Positions 1-10,092 of a stretch of 49,197 nucleotides of DNA are shown one piece after another. The DNA is taken from assembly GCA_900696485.1 (NCBI GenBank), contig CAADGG010000081.1:1-49197 (forward strand). The letters are read 5' to 3'. The DNA comes from an uncultured Pseudomonadota bacterium. GTDB lineage: Bacteria > Myxococcota_A > UBA9160 > PR03. A model generated the notes under the pieces. It made no database searches, was not told the DNA's origin, and saw only the letters and a program-made list of their open reading frames with translations. Each line of letters starts with the position of its first letter. Positions within the stretch are counted from its first letter, which is position 1. The translations under genes were made by a program, and so were the position numbers.

Positions 1-105
1 CGAACTCGAGCTGGGCGAACTCGAGCTGGGCGAACTCGAGCTGGGCGAACTCAGGCTGGGCGAACTCAAGCTGGACGAACTGGGGCCGGACGAACTGGGG
101 CCAGG
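1..105. repeat. 15-bp tandem array, 7 copies
   Basis: Seven adjacent copies of a 15-base unit (cgaactcgagctggg and degenerate forms) begin at the window edge, so the array may extend upstream. The first three copies are identical and the last four drift, as expected of a slippage array decaying from one side. No coding role is apparent. Confidence 0.9.
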
Positions 106-283
106 TGGGCGCGACGAGTCGGGCGGGTGCGAGTCAGGCGGACGGGGCCTGGGCGGACGGGGGTGAGTCATCGCTTGCGACCGTACATCGCGACGCGGTT
201 CCCGACCATCGAGCGCCCGCCCGAAGGTCGCCGAACGGCGGCCGACGCGCGTCGCCACCGCCCGGATCGCCGTATCCCCACCC

Positions 284-307
284 TCACTACCCCCCGGGGG
301 GTAGTGA
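284..307. terminator. perfect 24-bp palindrome, possible terminator or operator
   Basis: TCACTACCCCCC is followed directly by its reverse complement, giving 12-bp arms and no spacer. There is no T-run on either side, so a classical intrinsic terminator is unproven. It may end a gene lying left of the window or be a protein site. Confidence 0.35.
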
Positions 308-749
308 TCCGAATCGCGATCCGACCGCATGCCCCTCACCGGCGCTTGCACTCGGCGCTTGCACTCGGGAATCCGATGGGGGATCGTAGCCATCGATTTT
401 GTCGATGATCTCGGTCGGCGCAGGATCCGAGCCTCTCGGGATCCGAGCCTCTCGCTCTCGGGACGGCCGGTGCGGCGTTGGGCCGCCAGCGGCGACTCCG
501 GGTGGGCGGAGGGCAACGGGGTGCAACGAGCCCAGGACCCGGATCGAGCGGAACCGTCCGCGAAAACGTCCTCGAGATCGTCGTCGAAAAGAACCGTTCA
601 CCGAACACAACGACCGACAGAAACCGTGGCGACGGCCATCGGAGCCGATCGACGCCGATCGACGCGGTTCGAGACACCCAGTGCGAGTCGAGCAGCCGGG
701 CGCAACGCCGCCCGCCGGGACAACGAGAGAGAGCAACCAATGTCCATCC

Positions 750-770
750 GGAGGCCGCTGATCGGCCTCC
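750..770 (+). promoter_or_regulatory. hairpin in RNase E/G leader
   Basis: GGAGGCCG and CGGCCTCC form an 8-bp stem with a 5-nt loop about 130 bases before the RNase E/G start. Its position in a long leader makes it a candidate structured element; no function can be assigned from sequence alone. Confidence 0.3.
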
Positions 771-899
771 GCGCCCCTGTTCTGCACCCCGGCAGTGGCC
801 CTCGAGGCCCGAAGCCGAGAGAAGCCTGAAGGGCGAGATCGAAAAAGGGCTGGATCGCTCGAACGTTGCCCGCGCCGGCTCGCCAGCCAGGCCGGGGCG

Positions 900-2870
900 A
901 TGCACAACGAAATCGTGGTCAACGCGATCCGCGGCGAGACGCGGGTCGGTATTCTCGAACGAGGCAGCCTCAGCGAGCTGCTGATCGAACGCGCAGCCGG
1001 GCGCAGCATGGTCGGCAACGTCGTCAAGGGACGCGTGAGCCGCGTGCTTCCCGGCATGCAGGCGTCATTCGTCGACATCGGGCTCGAGAAGGCCGCGTTC
1101 CTGTACGCCGGCGACTACTTCGAGTACGACCGCAACGTCGATCTCGGAGACGACGACAACGGCGGACGCGGCGGACGCGGCGGCGGCGGACGCGGACGGG
1201 GCCGTCCGGGCGGGCGCAACGGCGGAGGCCGGCAGGTTCCGCGCATCGACACGATCCTGTCCGAGGGACAGGAGATCATGGTGCAGGTGGCCAAGGAGCC
1301 GATCGGCACCAAGGGCGCGCGCATCACGTCGCACGTCGCGATCGCCGGCCGGCACCTGGTGCTGACGCCGTCGGGCTCGCGGGTCGGCGTCTCGCGGCGC
1401 ATCGAGTCGGATCGCGAGCGCCGGCGACTGCGCGACATCGTCGAGCAGGCGCGGCCGCGGGACGTGGGCTTCATCATCCGCACGGCCGGCGAAGGAGCCC
1501 GCGAGGCCGACCTGCAGGCGGATCTCAAGTACCTGGTCTCGGTGTGGGAGCAGATCCAGAGCCAGCGCGAGAGCGCGCAGGCCCCGGCGGTGCTGTACGC
1601 CGAGCCGCCGCTGCCGCTGCGGGTCGTGCGCGACGTCGCCAGCAGCGACACCCGGCGCATCGTCGTGGACAACGAGACGGTGTACGAGGAGCTGCGCAGC
1701 TTCGTCGCTCGCTTCTGTGCCGAGCCGCGGCCGCGCGTCGAGCTGTACAAGGGCACGCGGCCGATCTTCGATCACTTCGGGATCGAGGCGGCGATCGACG
1801 CGAACCTCGGCCGCAAGGTGTGGCTCAAGTCCGGCGGTTATCTGATCATCGACCAGAGCGAGGCGCTGACCGCCGTCGACGTCAACACCGGGCGCTACGT
1901 CGGCAAGCGCGATCTCGAGGATACGGTGCTGAAGACCAACCTCGAGGCGGTCAAGGAGGCCGTGCATCAGCTCCGCTTCCGCAACATCGGCGGCCTGATC
2001 ATCCTCGATCTGATCGACATGGAGACGGCCGAGAACCGCGAGAAGGTCTATCGCGCGCTGCAAGAGGCGGTGCGCCAGGACAAGGCCAAGACCAACATCC
2101 TGAAGATCTCGGAGCTCGGTCTCGTCGAGATGACGCGCAAGCGCACGCGCGAGAACCTGGTGCAGCAGCTGTGCGAACCCTGTTCGCACTGCCAGGGCCG
2201 CGGCTATGTGCTCTCGCGCGAGAGCGTCACATACAAGGTGCTGCGGGAGATCCGCAATGACCTGCCGCGCTTCTGTGGCCGGCGGATTGCCGTCTCGGTG
2301 AACCCGCGCGTCGCCGAAGTGCTGCTCGGCGCGGAGCGTGAATCCCTGGCCGAGATGGAGGAGCAGTTCGGGCGCTCGATCGAGGTCCGGGCCGTGCCGG
2401 GTGTGCACCAGGAACACTTCGAGGTGATCGCGCTCGACGAAGGCTCGCCGGTTTCGCTGCAGCTTCCGTGGCTCGGACTCGGCGAGGACGGGCCGACCGA
2501 CACGGAGCCGATCCTGTTCTCCGAGCCGTTCGAAGAAGAACTCTCGAAGCCCTCGGAGCCCTCCGCGGCCCCGGCGGCTCCGGCGGTGCTGGACGTGCCG
2601 GGGCTGATCGAGGGCAGACCCGAGGTCGCGCTGGCGGAGCTCGCGCGGGTCGACGGCGGCGAAAGCCCTCCGCCGCCCGATCCGGTCGACATCCTCGAAC
2701 CGGATCCCGGCCATCTCGGACCCGCGGACGAACTCGAGCCCCCGGAACGCCGGACGCTGGTGGCTCGAACCTTGTCCCCCGCCGGGGAGAGCGGCGTCGC
2801 CGATCTCCAACCGGTTGACGAGACTCCGGAATCCCCGATACTGCCCGATTCTTCGGAGTCCGAGGCCTAG
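900..2870 (+). CDS. rng: Ribonuclease E/G family endoribonuclease
   Basis: 656 aa. Single-strand endoribonuclease of mRNA decay and rRNA maturation. The N-terminal S1-like region (about 1-160) is split by an Arg/Gly-rich insert at residues 88-112. The DNase I-like catalytic part has the two metal-binding aspartates in AVDVNTG (D327) and ILDLIDM (D370), 43 residues apart as in E. coli RNase E (D303, D346). A Zn-link type cysteine cluster (CEPCSHCQGRGY) follows. The tail after about residue 540 is acidic and Pro-rich, shorter than the E. coli RNase E scaffold. Start chosen at MHNEIVV because homology begins there; an upstream in-frame ATG at 795 would add a low-complexity tail. It precedes rplU-rpmA, a common arrangement. 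RNase E and RNase G cannot be separated firmly here. Confidence 0.93.
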   Translation: MHNEIVVNAIRGETRVGILERGSLSELLIERAAGRSMVGNVVKGRVSRVLPGMQASFVDIGLEKAAFLYAGDYFEYDRNVDLGDDDNGGRGGRGGGGRGRGRPGGRNGGGRQVPRIDTILSEGQEIMVQVAKEPIGTKGARITSHVAIAGRHLVLTPSGSRVGVSRRIESDRERRRLRDIVEQARPRDVGFIIRTAGEGAREADLQADLKYLVSVWEQIQSQRESAQAPAVLYAEPPLPLRVVRDVASSDTRRIVVDNETVYEELRSFVARFCAEPRPRVELYKGTRPIFDHFGIEAAIDANLGRKVWLKSGGYLIIDQSEALTAVDVNTGRYVGKRDLEDTVLKTNLEAVKEAVHQLRFRNIGGLIILDLIDMETAENREKVYRALQEAVRQDKAKTNILKISELGLVEMTRKRTRENLVQQLCEPCSHCQGRGYVLSRESVTYKVLREIRNDLPRFCGRRIAVSVNPRVAEVLLGAERESLAEMEEQFGRSIEVRAVPGVHQEHFEVIALDEGSPVSLQLPWLGLGEDGPTDTEPILFSEPFEEELSKPSEPSAAPAAPAVLDVPGLIEGRPEVALAELARVDGGESPPPPDPVDILEPDPGHLGPADELEPPERRTLVARTLSPAGESGVADLQPVDETPESPILPDSSESEA

Positions 2871-2893
2871 CGCGGCTCCGGATGCGTCGCCCG

Positions 2894-2941
2894 GCGTGAC
2901 TCCGAGCGTGACTCCGAGCGTAACTCCGAGCACGATCCCGG
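2894..2941. repeat. 12-bp tandem array, 4 copies
   Basis: Four units of gcgtgactccga (2894, 2906, 2918, 2930), the last two degenerate, fill the spacer between the RNase gene and rplU. A shorter acgtgg repetition continues to about 2960, just ahead of the rplU Shine-Dalgarno AGGAG (2971-2975). Confidence 0.85.
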
Positions 2942-2983
2942 ACGTGGAACGTGGGACGTGGATCTCGAACAGGAGCGTTGACG

Positions 2984-3295
2984 ATGTACGCGGTGGTCCG
3001 CACGGGCGGAAAACAGATCCGGGTCAGCCCCGGCGAAGCGGTCTGGGTGGAGAACCTGCCCGGCGAGATCGGCGAGCAGGTGAACCTCGAAGAGGTGCTG
3101 CTGCTCGGCGGCGAGGGCGAGCCGCAGATCGGAGCGCCGCAGGTTCCGGGCGCGCGTGTCGTCGCGACGATCACCGGGCGCGGCCTCGGAGAGAAGCTCG
3201 TCGTCTTCAAGTACAAGCGCCGCAAGCGCTATCGGCGCAAGCAGGGACATCGACAAAGCTACACGCAGATCCGCGTCGACCGGATCGAGGCGTAG
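2984..3295 (+). CDS. rplU: 50S ribosomal protein L21
   Basis: 103 aa, the usual length. Binds 23S rRNA in the large subunit. Starts [14 protein letters not shown] and keeps the family's basic C-terminal region ([17 protein letters not shown], then YTQIRV). The ATG at 2984 is preceded by AGGAG at 2971-2975; an upstream in-frame start would add 11 non-conserved residues. It lies 10 bases before rpmA, the universal L21-L27 pair, and the two are surely co-transcribed. Confidence 0.97.
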   Translation: MYAVVRTGGKQIRVSPGEAVWVENLPGEIGEQVNLEEVLLLGGEGEPQIGAPQVPGARVVATITGRGLGEKLVVFKYKRRKRYRRKQGHRQSYTQIRVDRIEA

Positions 3296-3305
3296 GACCG
3301 CTCTC

Positions 3306-3566
3306 ATGGCTCACAAAAAGGGACAGGGAAGCTCTCGCAACGGTCGCGACAGCCACGGCCAGCGCCGCGGCGTGAAGCGCTTCGGCGGGCAACAGGTGAA
3401 TGCCGGAACGATCCTGGTGCGCCAGGTCGGCACGCGCATCCATCCCGGACGCAACGTCGGGATGGGGCGGGACTACACGCTGTTCGCGCTCGTCGACGGC
3501 ACCGTGCAGTACGGACCGTCGCGGGGCCACGTGACCGCGCGCGTCGAGCCGAACCCGAACCCGTAG
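3306..3566 (+). CDS. rpmA: 50S ribosomal protein L27
   Basis: 86 aa. Large-subunit protein whose N-terminus reaches the peptidyl-transferase centre. Begins [20 protein letters not shown] with the conserved GVKRFGGQ and [17 protein letters not shown] segments. There is no cleavable N-terminal extension of the Firmicutes type, so the mature start is MAHKKG at 3306. It sits between rplU and obgE, as in many proteobacteria. Confidence 0.97.
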   Translation: MAHKKGQGSSRNGRDSHGQRRGVKRFGGQQVNAGTILVRQVGTRIHPGRNVGMGRDYTLFALVDGTVQYGPSRGHVTARVEPNPNP

Positions 3567-4781
<1,215 letters not shown>

Positions 4782-4800
4782 GCCCGACGCAGGGGAGCCG

Positions 4801-4869
4801 ATGCAGCCGGCGGACGTGGCTCTGTGAAGCCGGCCAACGTGGCTCCATGAAGCCGGCGGGCGTGGCCCG
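4801..4869 (+). repeat. 23-bp tandem array, 3 copies, ending exactly at the proB start codon
   Basis: Three 23-base units (4801-4823, 4824-4846, 4847-4869) each begin with ATG or GTG followed by CAGCCGG/AAGCCGG and contain CGTGGC. The proB ATG is the first base after the third copy, so every unit boundary is start-codon-like. Because 23 is not a multiple of three, the starts lie in different frames. Confidence 0.8.
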
Positions 4870-6006
4870 ATGAGAACGCCGGCGAGCCGTGCCCGACGCA
4901 TCGTCGTCAAGGTCGGCAGCTCGATCCTGACGGCGGCCGGCGCTGCGCGCGCGCGCGTCTTCACCGAGCTGATCCGCCAGGTCGCGGAGCTGACGGAGCA
5001 AGGCCGCCAGGTCGTCGTGGTGTCGTCCGGCGCGATCGCGATGGGCGCACACCGGCTCGGCTGGACGCATCCCGGCCGCTCGATCCCGGAGAAGCAGGCC
5101 GCCGCGGCCGTCGGACAGATCGCGTTGATGGAGCGCTATCGGGCCGGCTTCGCGAGGCGCGGGCGGCAGGTCGCGCAGGTGCTGCTGACCCGGTCGGGCA
5201 TCGAGGACCGCGAGCGGTTCCTCAATGCGCGGCGAACGCTCGCGACGCTGCTCCGGCTCGGCGTGATCCCGATCGTCAACGAGAACGACACCGTCTCCAC
5301 CGAGGAGATCCGTTTCGGCGACAACGACAACCTATCCGCGAACGTCGTGAACCTCGTCGCGGCCGAGCTGCTGGTGTTGCTGACCGATGTCGATGGGCTC
5401 TACCGCTCCGCCCCGACGCCGGCGGGCCCCACGCCGGCGCACTGGGACGTCGTCGAACGCATCACGCCGGAGATCGAGCGTGCGGCCGGCGGCAGCGATC
5501 ACGCGTTCGGGCGCGGCGGCATGATCACGAAGCTCGAGGCCGCCCGGACCGCGGCCCGCTCCGGGGCCGCCACGGTGATCGCCAATGGCCGCCGCCGCGG
5601 GGTGTTGCTGCGCGTCGCCAGCGGGGAGCCCGAGGGCACGCTGTTCCTGCCTGGCCAGGAGCGCCGCCTCGGCAGTCGCAAGCACTGGCTGGCCTTCACC
5701 GCGAGCCCGCGCGGCGAGCTGCGTCTCGACGCCGGCGCGGCGCAGGCGCTGCTCGAACGCGGCCGCAGCCTGCTGCCGGCTGGGATCCGCGCCGTCGTCG
5801 GACGCTTCGGCGTCGGCGACCCGGTGCGCTGCACCGATCCGGACGGACGTGAGATCGCGCGCGGCCTGGTCGCCTACTCCGCCCAGGACGTCACGCGGAT
5901 CTGTGGCCTCTCCACACGCCAGATCGAGTCGGTGCTAGGCTACTCGAACGGCGGCGAGGTCATCCATCGCGATGATCTCGTCGTCCTGGACGAGCGCAGT
6001 TCCTAG
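4870..6006 (+). CDS. proB: Glutamate 5-kinase
   Basis: 378 aa, close to the 367 aa of E. coli. Phosphorylates glutamate, the first and feedback-regulated step of proline synthesis. The amino-acid kinase domain shows VKVGSSIL near the start, VVVSSGAIAMG, NENDTVSTEEIRFGDND and LLTDVDGLY. A C-terminal PUA domain follows (about 285-370, with ARGLVAYSAQDV). It is immediately upstream of proA, so the two enzymes that pass on the labile glutamyl phosphate are made together. The start is set by the conserved N-terminus and marks the end of a 23-bp array. Confidence 0.96.
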   Translation: MRTPASRARRIVVKVGSSILTAAGAARARVFTELIRQVAELTEQGRQVVVVSSGAIAMGAHRLGWTHPGRSIPEKQAAAAVGQIALMERYRAGFARRGRQVAQVLLTRSGIEDRERFLNARRTLATLLRLGVIPIVNENDTVSTEEIRFGDNDNLSANVVNLVAAELLVLLTDVDGLYRSAPTPAGPTPAHWDVVERITPEIERAAGGSDHAFGRGGMITKLEAARTAARSGAATVIANGRRRGVLLRVASGEPEGTLFLPGQERRLGSRKHWLAFTASPRGELRLDAGAAQALLERGRSLLPAGIRAVVGRFGVGDPVRCTDPDGREIARGLVAYSAQDVTRICGLSTRQIESVLGYSNGGEVIHRDDLVVLDERSS

Positions 6007-6036
6007 TTCTTGCCTGAGGATTCCGGGGAACCGGGC

Positions 6037-7305
6037 ATGAGCCACGCCGACCTCGCACAGCAGATCGCCGACCTCGCAACCGCCGCCCGCGCCGCGTCCC
6101 GCCTGACCGCGGAACTGACACGCGCGCAGAAGGATGCGTGGTTGCAGCTCGCCGCCGAACGCCTCGAGGGCGCGCGCGAGCGGATCCTCGCAGCCAACCG
6201 CACCGACATGGCGGCAGCCGAGCGCGCCGGGCTCGAGGCGCCGATGGTGAAGCGGCTGGCGCTCGAGGGTGGCAAGTGGCAGACGATGATCGCCGGCCTG
6301 CGCGACGTCGCGGCGCTGCCGGATCCTGTCGGCGAAAGCAGCGGGATGTGGGTCCGACCGAACGGCCTGCGGGTCGGGCGCATGCGCATTCCGCTCGGCG
6401 TGATCGCGATCATCTACGAGTCGCGTCCGAACGTGACGGTCGACGCCGCCGCCCTGTGCCTGAAAGCCGGCAACGCGGTGATCCTGCGCGGCGGCTCGGA
6501 GGCGATCCGCTCGAACCTCGCCCTCGGCGAGGAGCTGCGCGCGGCGGCCCGCGAGGCCGGACTGCCGGAGGACGCCATCGCGATCGTGCCGACGACGGAC
6601 CGCGCCGCGATCGACCTGCTGCTGGTGCGCGATCGCGACATCGATCTCGTGATCCCGCGCGGCGGGCCGGGCCTGATCCGCAAGGTCACCGAGACGTCGA
6701 CGATCCCGGTCATCAAGCACGACGCGGGTGTGTGTCACATCTTCCTCGACGCGCGAGCTGATCCCGAGATGGCGACGGCGATCGTCGCCGATTCGAAGAT
6801 CCGGCAGATGGCGGTCTGCAACGGGCTCGAAACGCTGCTCGTGCACCGCGCCGCGGCGCCGGCGCTGCTGCCGCGCGTGCTCGGAGCGCTGGCGGCAGAG
6901 GGCATCGAGATCCGCGGGTGCCCCGCGACCCAGGCGCTGTTCCCGGATGCCAAGCCAGCGACCGAGGAAGACTGGTTCGCCGAGTACCTCGCACCGATCC
7001 TCGCGGTCCGCGTCGTCGACGATCTCGACGCGGCGGTCGCGCACATCCGGCACTACGGCTCGAGCCACACCGAGGTGATCGTCACCGACGACTACGCGTC
7101 ATCCCAGGCCTTCGTGCGTCGCGTGGACTCGTCGACGGTCGGCGTGAACTGCTCCACCGCGTACGCGGATGGCTACCGACTCGGCCTCGGCGCAGAGATC
7201 GGCATCTCCACGTCGAAGCTTCATGCCTACGGGCCGATGGGCCTCGAAGGGCTCACTGCGCAGAAGTTCGTGCTGTTCGGCGACGGCCAGTTGCGGCCCG
7301 ATTGA
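6037..7305 (+). CDS. proA: Glutamate-5-semialdehyde dehydrogenase (gamma-glutamyl phosphate reductase)
   Basis: 422 aa (E. coli 417). NADPH-dependent reduction of glutamyl phosphate in proline synthesis. ALDH-superfamily landmarks: GVIAIIYESRPNVTVDAAALCLKAGNAVILRGG, the catalytic cysteine in HDAGVCHIF, and the C-terminal GLGAEIGISTSKLHAYGPMGLEGL. The ATG at 6037 has a GGGGAA Shine-Dalgarno at 6025-6030; an in-frame TTG at 6010, right after proB, would add nine residues. Its stop overlaps the nadD start (TTGA). Confidence 0.96.
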   Translation: MSHADLAQQIADLATAARAASRLTAELTRAQKDAWLQLAAERLEGARERILAANRTDMAAAERAGLEAPMVKRLALEGGKWQTMIAGLRDVAALPDPVGESSGMWVRPNGLRVGRMRIPLGVIAIIYESRPNVTVDAAALCLKAGNAVILRGGSEAIRSNLALGEELRAAAREAGLPEDAIAIVPTTDRAAIDLLLVRDRDIDLVIPRGGPGLIRKVTETSTIPVIKHDAGVCHIFLDARADPEMATAIVADSKIRQMAVCNGLETLLVHRAAAPALLPRVLGALAAEGIEIRGCPATQALFPDAKPATEEDWFAEYLAPILAVRVVDDLDAAVAHIRHYGSSHTEVIVTDDYASSQAFVRRVDSSTVGVNCSTAYADGYRLGLGAEIGISTSKLHAYGPMGLEGLTAQKFVLFGDGQLRPD

Positions 7306-8027
7306 CGTTGCGTCTCGTCGGCGTCTACGGCGGCACGTTCAACCCGATCCACGTCGGGCACCTGCGCGCGGCCGAGGAGGTTTCGGAAGCGCTCGGCCTC
7401 GCGCGCGTGCTGTTCGTGCCGAGTGCGGTCCCGCCGCACAAGACGGACGCCGCGCACGACGGCATCGCGCCGGCCGCGCTGCGGCTGGCCTGGGTGCGAC
7501 TCGCGATCGCCGACAATCCGGGCTTCGAGGTCGAGCCGATCGAAGTCGAGCGTGGCGGCGCCTCCTACCTCGTCGAGACGCTCGGTGCGCTGCGCGAGCG
7601 GCTGGCGCCGCGCGGCGAAGCACCGGTGTTCCTGGTCGGATCCGATGCGTTCGCCGAGATGGGCGCCTGGCGAAACCCGGAGCGCCTCTTCGCGCTCTCG
7701 CACTACGCGGTGATGGTCCGTCCTCCGCGCCGCAGCGGCTGCCTCACGGACTGGCTGCCGGCCGTCGTCCGGGACCAGATCGAGCTCGCGCCGGACGGCC
7801 GCTCCGGCCGCCATCGGCACGCCGGAACCTGGCTGCGCGTCGTCGAGATCGCCGGATTCGACGTCTCGGCCTCGGATCTGCGTCGGCGCCTGCACGAGAA
7901 CCGATCCGTGCGCTATCTCCTGCCCGAACCGGTTCGAGAAGCCGTTCTGGCGAGCGGCGCCTATCGGGCCCCGACCGGACCGGCCGCCGCCGGGCATCGC
8001 GAGAACCAGCTCAGCCAACAACGCTGA
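7302..8027 (+). CDS. nadD: Nicotinate-mononucleotide adenylyltransferase
   Basis: 241 aa. Adenylates nicotinate mononucleotide in NAD synthesis. It has the nucleotidyltransferase signature GGTFNPIHVGHLRAAEE, the FVPS..PPHK segment and VSASDLRRRL near the end. No ATG is available near the conserved start; the TTG at 7302 overlaps the proA stop as TTGA, and a second TTG at 7308 is the alternative. The last ~20 residues (after LASGAY) exceed the family norm and run toward an 11-bp array. It sits with rsfS, as is widespread. Confidence 0.92.
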   Translation: MTLRLVGVYGGTFNPIHVGHLRAAEEVSEALGLARVLFVPSAVPPHKTDAAHDGIAPAALRLAWVRLAIADNPGFEVEPIEVERGGASYLVETLGALRERLAPRGEAPVFLVGSDAFAEMGAWRNPERLFALSHYAVMVRPPRRSGCLTDWLPAVVRDQIELAPDGRSGRHRHAGTWLRVVEIAGFDVSASDLRRRLHENRSVRYLLPEPVREAVLASGAYRAPTGPAAAGHRENQLSQQR

Positions 8028-8029
8028 GC

Positions 8030-8106
8030 AATCCCGAAGCAACCCCGAAGCGATCCCGAAGCGAACCTGAAGCGAACTCGAAGCAAACCCGAAGCAAACC
8101 CGAAGC
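8030..8106. repeat. 11-bp tandem array, 7 copies
   Basis: Seven units of the form aaacccgaagc (starting at 8030, 8041, 8052, 8063, 8074, 8085 and 8096) begin three bases after the nadD stop. The last two are identical and the rest vary in the first five bases. The period of 11 breaks every reading frame, so this is not coding. Confidence 0.9.
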
Positions 8107-8146
8107 AAACCTAGACGTGAGGGCGATCCGGAGTGCAGACGAGCCG

Positions 8147-8515
8147 ATGACCTCTGCGGAGAAGATGCGGATCGCGGTCGAGGCTGCGCTCGACGTGAAG
8201 GCAGAGGATCTGCTCGCCCTCGACGTGAGCGAGCTGTCGTCGTTCGCCGACGTGTTCGTGATCTGCACCGGTCGTTCGGACCGCCAGGTCCGCGCCATCG
8301 CCGAGGCGATCGAGCAAGCAGCCAAACGGGCGGGCCAGCCTCCCCTCGGCGTCGAGGGATTGCAGGAGGGACGTTGGGTCCTGCTGGACCTCGATGACGT
8401 GATCGTCCACGTCTTCGATCCGGAGGCGCGCGCGCACTACGACATCGAGCGGCTGTGGAGCGACGCGCCCCGCCTCCCGACGGCAACGGCAACGGCGGAG
8501 AAGGCGGCACCGTGA
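8147..8515 (+). CDS. rsfS: Ribosomal silencing factor RsfS
   Basis: 122 aa. Binds L14 on the free 50S subunit and blocks subunit joining in slow growth. Conserved RsfS segments: ALDVSELSSFADVFVICTGRSDRQVRAIAEAI, GVEGLQEGRWVLLDLDDVIVHVFDPEARAHYDIERLW. ATG at 8147 chosen; an in-frame GTG at 8117 would add ten residues. Downstream of nadD as usual, and its stop overlaps the gpmI start (GTGA). Confidence 0.93.
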   Translation: MTSAEKMRIAVEAALDVKAEDLLALDVSELSSFADVFVICTGRSDRQVRAIAEAIEQAAKRAGQPPLGVEGLQEGRWVLLDLDDVIVHVFDPEARAHYDIERLWSDAPRLPTATATAEKAAP

Positions 8516-10092
8516 GCTCGCATCCCGACGCGAAGACCGGCCGCGCCGCACACGCCGCAAACGGACCGGTCCTGCTGGTGGTGCTCGACGGCTTCGGCAT
8601 CGGCGATCGCGGGCCCGGCGACGCAACGGCCATCGCGGATGCGCCGTTCCTCGCCCGCGCGGACCGTGAGTTCCCGCACGCACGACTCGAGACCTCCGGG
8701 GCGTCCGTCGGCCTCCCGCCCGGCCAGATGGGCAACTCGGAGGTCGGTCACATGACGATCGGCGCCGGACGCAGGATGGACCAGGACATCACGCGCATCT
8801 CGAAGGCCTTCGCGGAACAGGGTCCGGAGCAGATTCCGGCGCTGCGCGAGGCGTTCGGCGAAGCGAAGCGCGGCAAGGGCCGGCTGCACCTGCTCGGGCT
8901 CGTGTCCGACGGCGGCGTGCACAGCTCACTCGATCACCTGATCGCCCTGCTCGACGCCTGCGGCCGCGCCGGCGTGCGTCCGGTGCTGCACGCGTTCCTC
9001 GACGGACGCGACACCCCGCCGCGATCGGCGCTCGGCTTCTTCGAGCAGATCGAGGCTCCTCTGGCCGCCGCGGGCGGCCACGTCGCGACGGTGACCGGCC
9101 GCTACTACGCGATGGACCGGGACAACCGCTGGGATCGCGTCGCGCGAGCCGTGCGCGCCATCGTGTGCCGCGAGGGGCAACGAGCCGTGAGCGCCGAGGA
9201 CGCGGTGCAGTCCGCCTATCGCCGCGACGAGAACGATGAGTTCGTGCAACCGACGATCGTCGCAGAGGGAGAGGCGTTCGAAGACGGTGACGTCGCGCTG
9301 CTGTTCAACTTCCGCGGGGATCGTGCTCGCGAGATCACCAATGCGCTGACGCGCGCGGCGCCCGCGAAGTTCGAAGGTCAGCTCGAGCTCGACCGCTTCG
9401 TCCGGCCGGCGCGCTTCGTGTGCCTGACCGAATACGACGCGGAGTTCGGGCTGCCGGTCGCCTTTCCGCCCGCGACGCCACGCCAGATCCTCGGCGAGAT
9501 CCTGTCGCAGGTCGGGCTGCCGCAGTTGCGCATCGCGGAGACCGAGAAGTACGCCCACGTCACGTTCTTCTTCAACAACGGCCGCGAGCAGCCCTTCGAC
9601 GGCGAGGACCGGGTGCTGATTCCATCCCCCCGCGACGTCGACACCTATGACCATCGCCCTGAGATGAGCGCGCCGGCCGTGACGCGTGCCCTGCTCGAGA
9701 AGCTCGACGAGAAGGACTACGCCTTCGTGCTGTTGAACTTCGCGAACCCCGACATGGTCGGACACACCGGCGTGCTGGAGGCGGCCGTCCAGGCGGTCGA
9801 GACGATCGACCAGTGTCTCGGGCGCATCGCGGAAAGGCTGCTCGCCCACGGCGGGCAGGCGCTGATCACCGCCGACCACGGCAACTGCGAGCAGATGATC
9901 GATCCGCAGTCCGGGGGACCCCACACGGCGCACACGACGAACCCGGTGCCGATCTGGTGGGTCACGCGTGATCCCGGCGGCCGACGCCTGCGCGACGGCA
10001 CTCTCGCGGATCTGGCCCCGACGGTCCTCGAACTGCTCGGTCTCCCGGTGCCGGCCGAGATGACCGGAAAGAGCCTGATCGTTCCGGTCTGA
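8512..10092 (+). CDS. gpmI: 2,3-bisphosphoglycerate-independent phosphoglycerate mutase
   Basis: 526 aa (family about 510). Mn-dependent interconversion of 3- and 2-phosphoglycerate in glycolysis. N-terminal LLVVLDGFGI, the phospho-acceptor serine in GNSEVGHMTIGAG (S76), FLDGRDTPPRSA, and C-terminal ITADHGNCEQM with HTTNPVP. The GTG at 8512 overlaps the rsfS stop by four bases and follows GGAGAAGG. The final residues (LIVPV) are encoded by the first unit of a 14-bp array that runs across the stop codon. Confidence 0.95.
   Translation: MSSHPDAKTGRAAHAANGPVLLVVLDGFGIGDRGPGDATAIADAPFLARADREFPHARLETSGASVGLPPGQMGNSEVGHMTIGAGRRMDQDITRISKAFAEQGPEQIPALREAFGEAKRGKGRLHLLGLVSDGGVHSSLDHLIALLDACGRAGVRPVLHAFLDGRDTPPRSALGFFEQIEAPLAAAGGHVATVTGRYYAMDRDNRWDRVARAVRAIVCREGQRAVSAEDAVQSAYRRDENDEFVQPTIVAEGEAFEDGDVALLFNFRGDRAREITNALTRAAPAKFEGQLELDRFVRPARFVCLTEYDAEFGLPVAFPPATPRQILGEILSQVGLPQLRIAETEKYAHVTFFFNNGREQPFDGEDRVLIPSPRDVDTYDHRPEMSAPAVTRALLEKLDEKDYAFVLLNFANPDMVGHTGVLEAAVQAVETIDQCLGRIAERLLAHGGQALITADHGNCEQMIDPQSGGPHTAHTTNPVPIWWVTRDPGGRRLRDGTLADLAPTVLELLGLPVPAEMTGKSLIVPV

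Larger units (their letters stand above)
106..899. other. long non-coding spacer / probable leader of the RNase E/G gene
   Basis: About 800 bases without a credible gene. It holds a perfect 24-bp palindrome (284-307), a 13-bp tandem duplication (341-353 and 354-366), a small inverted repeat (391-407), a 16-bp tandem duplication (423-438 and 439-454) and a GGAGGCCG/CGGCCTCC hairpin (750-770). Open frames here are short and low in complexity. In E. coli the rne messenger has a long structured leader used for autoregulation; whether this leader does the same is inference. Confidence 0.5.

Noticed and set aside
1065..2933. Minus-strand frame of about 620 codons opposite the RNase gene
   Set aside because: Mirror frame of the conserved RNase E/G coding sequence, with no recognisable motif.
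8030..8106. CRISPR-like array
   Set aside because: Units are 11 bp and contiguous, with no spacers; the same holds for the other arrays in the window.
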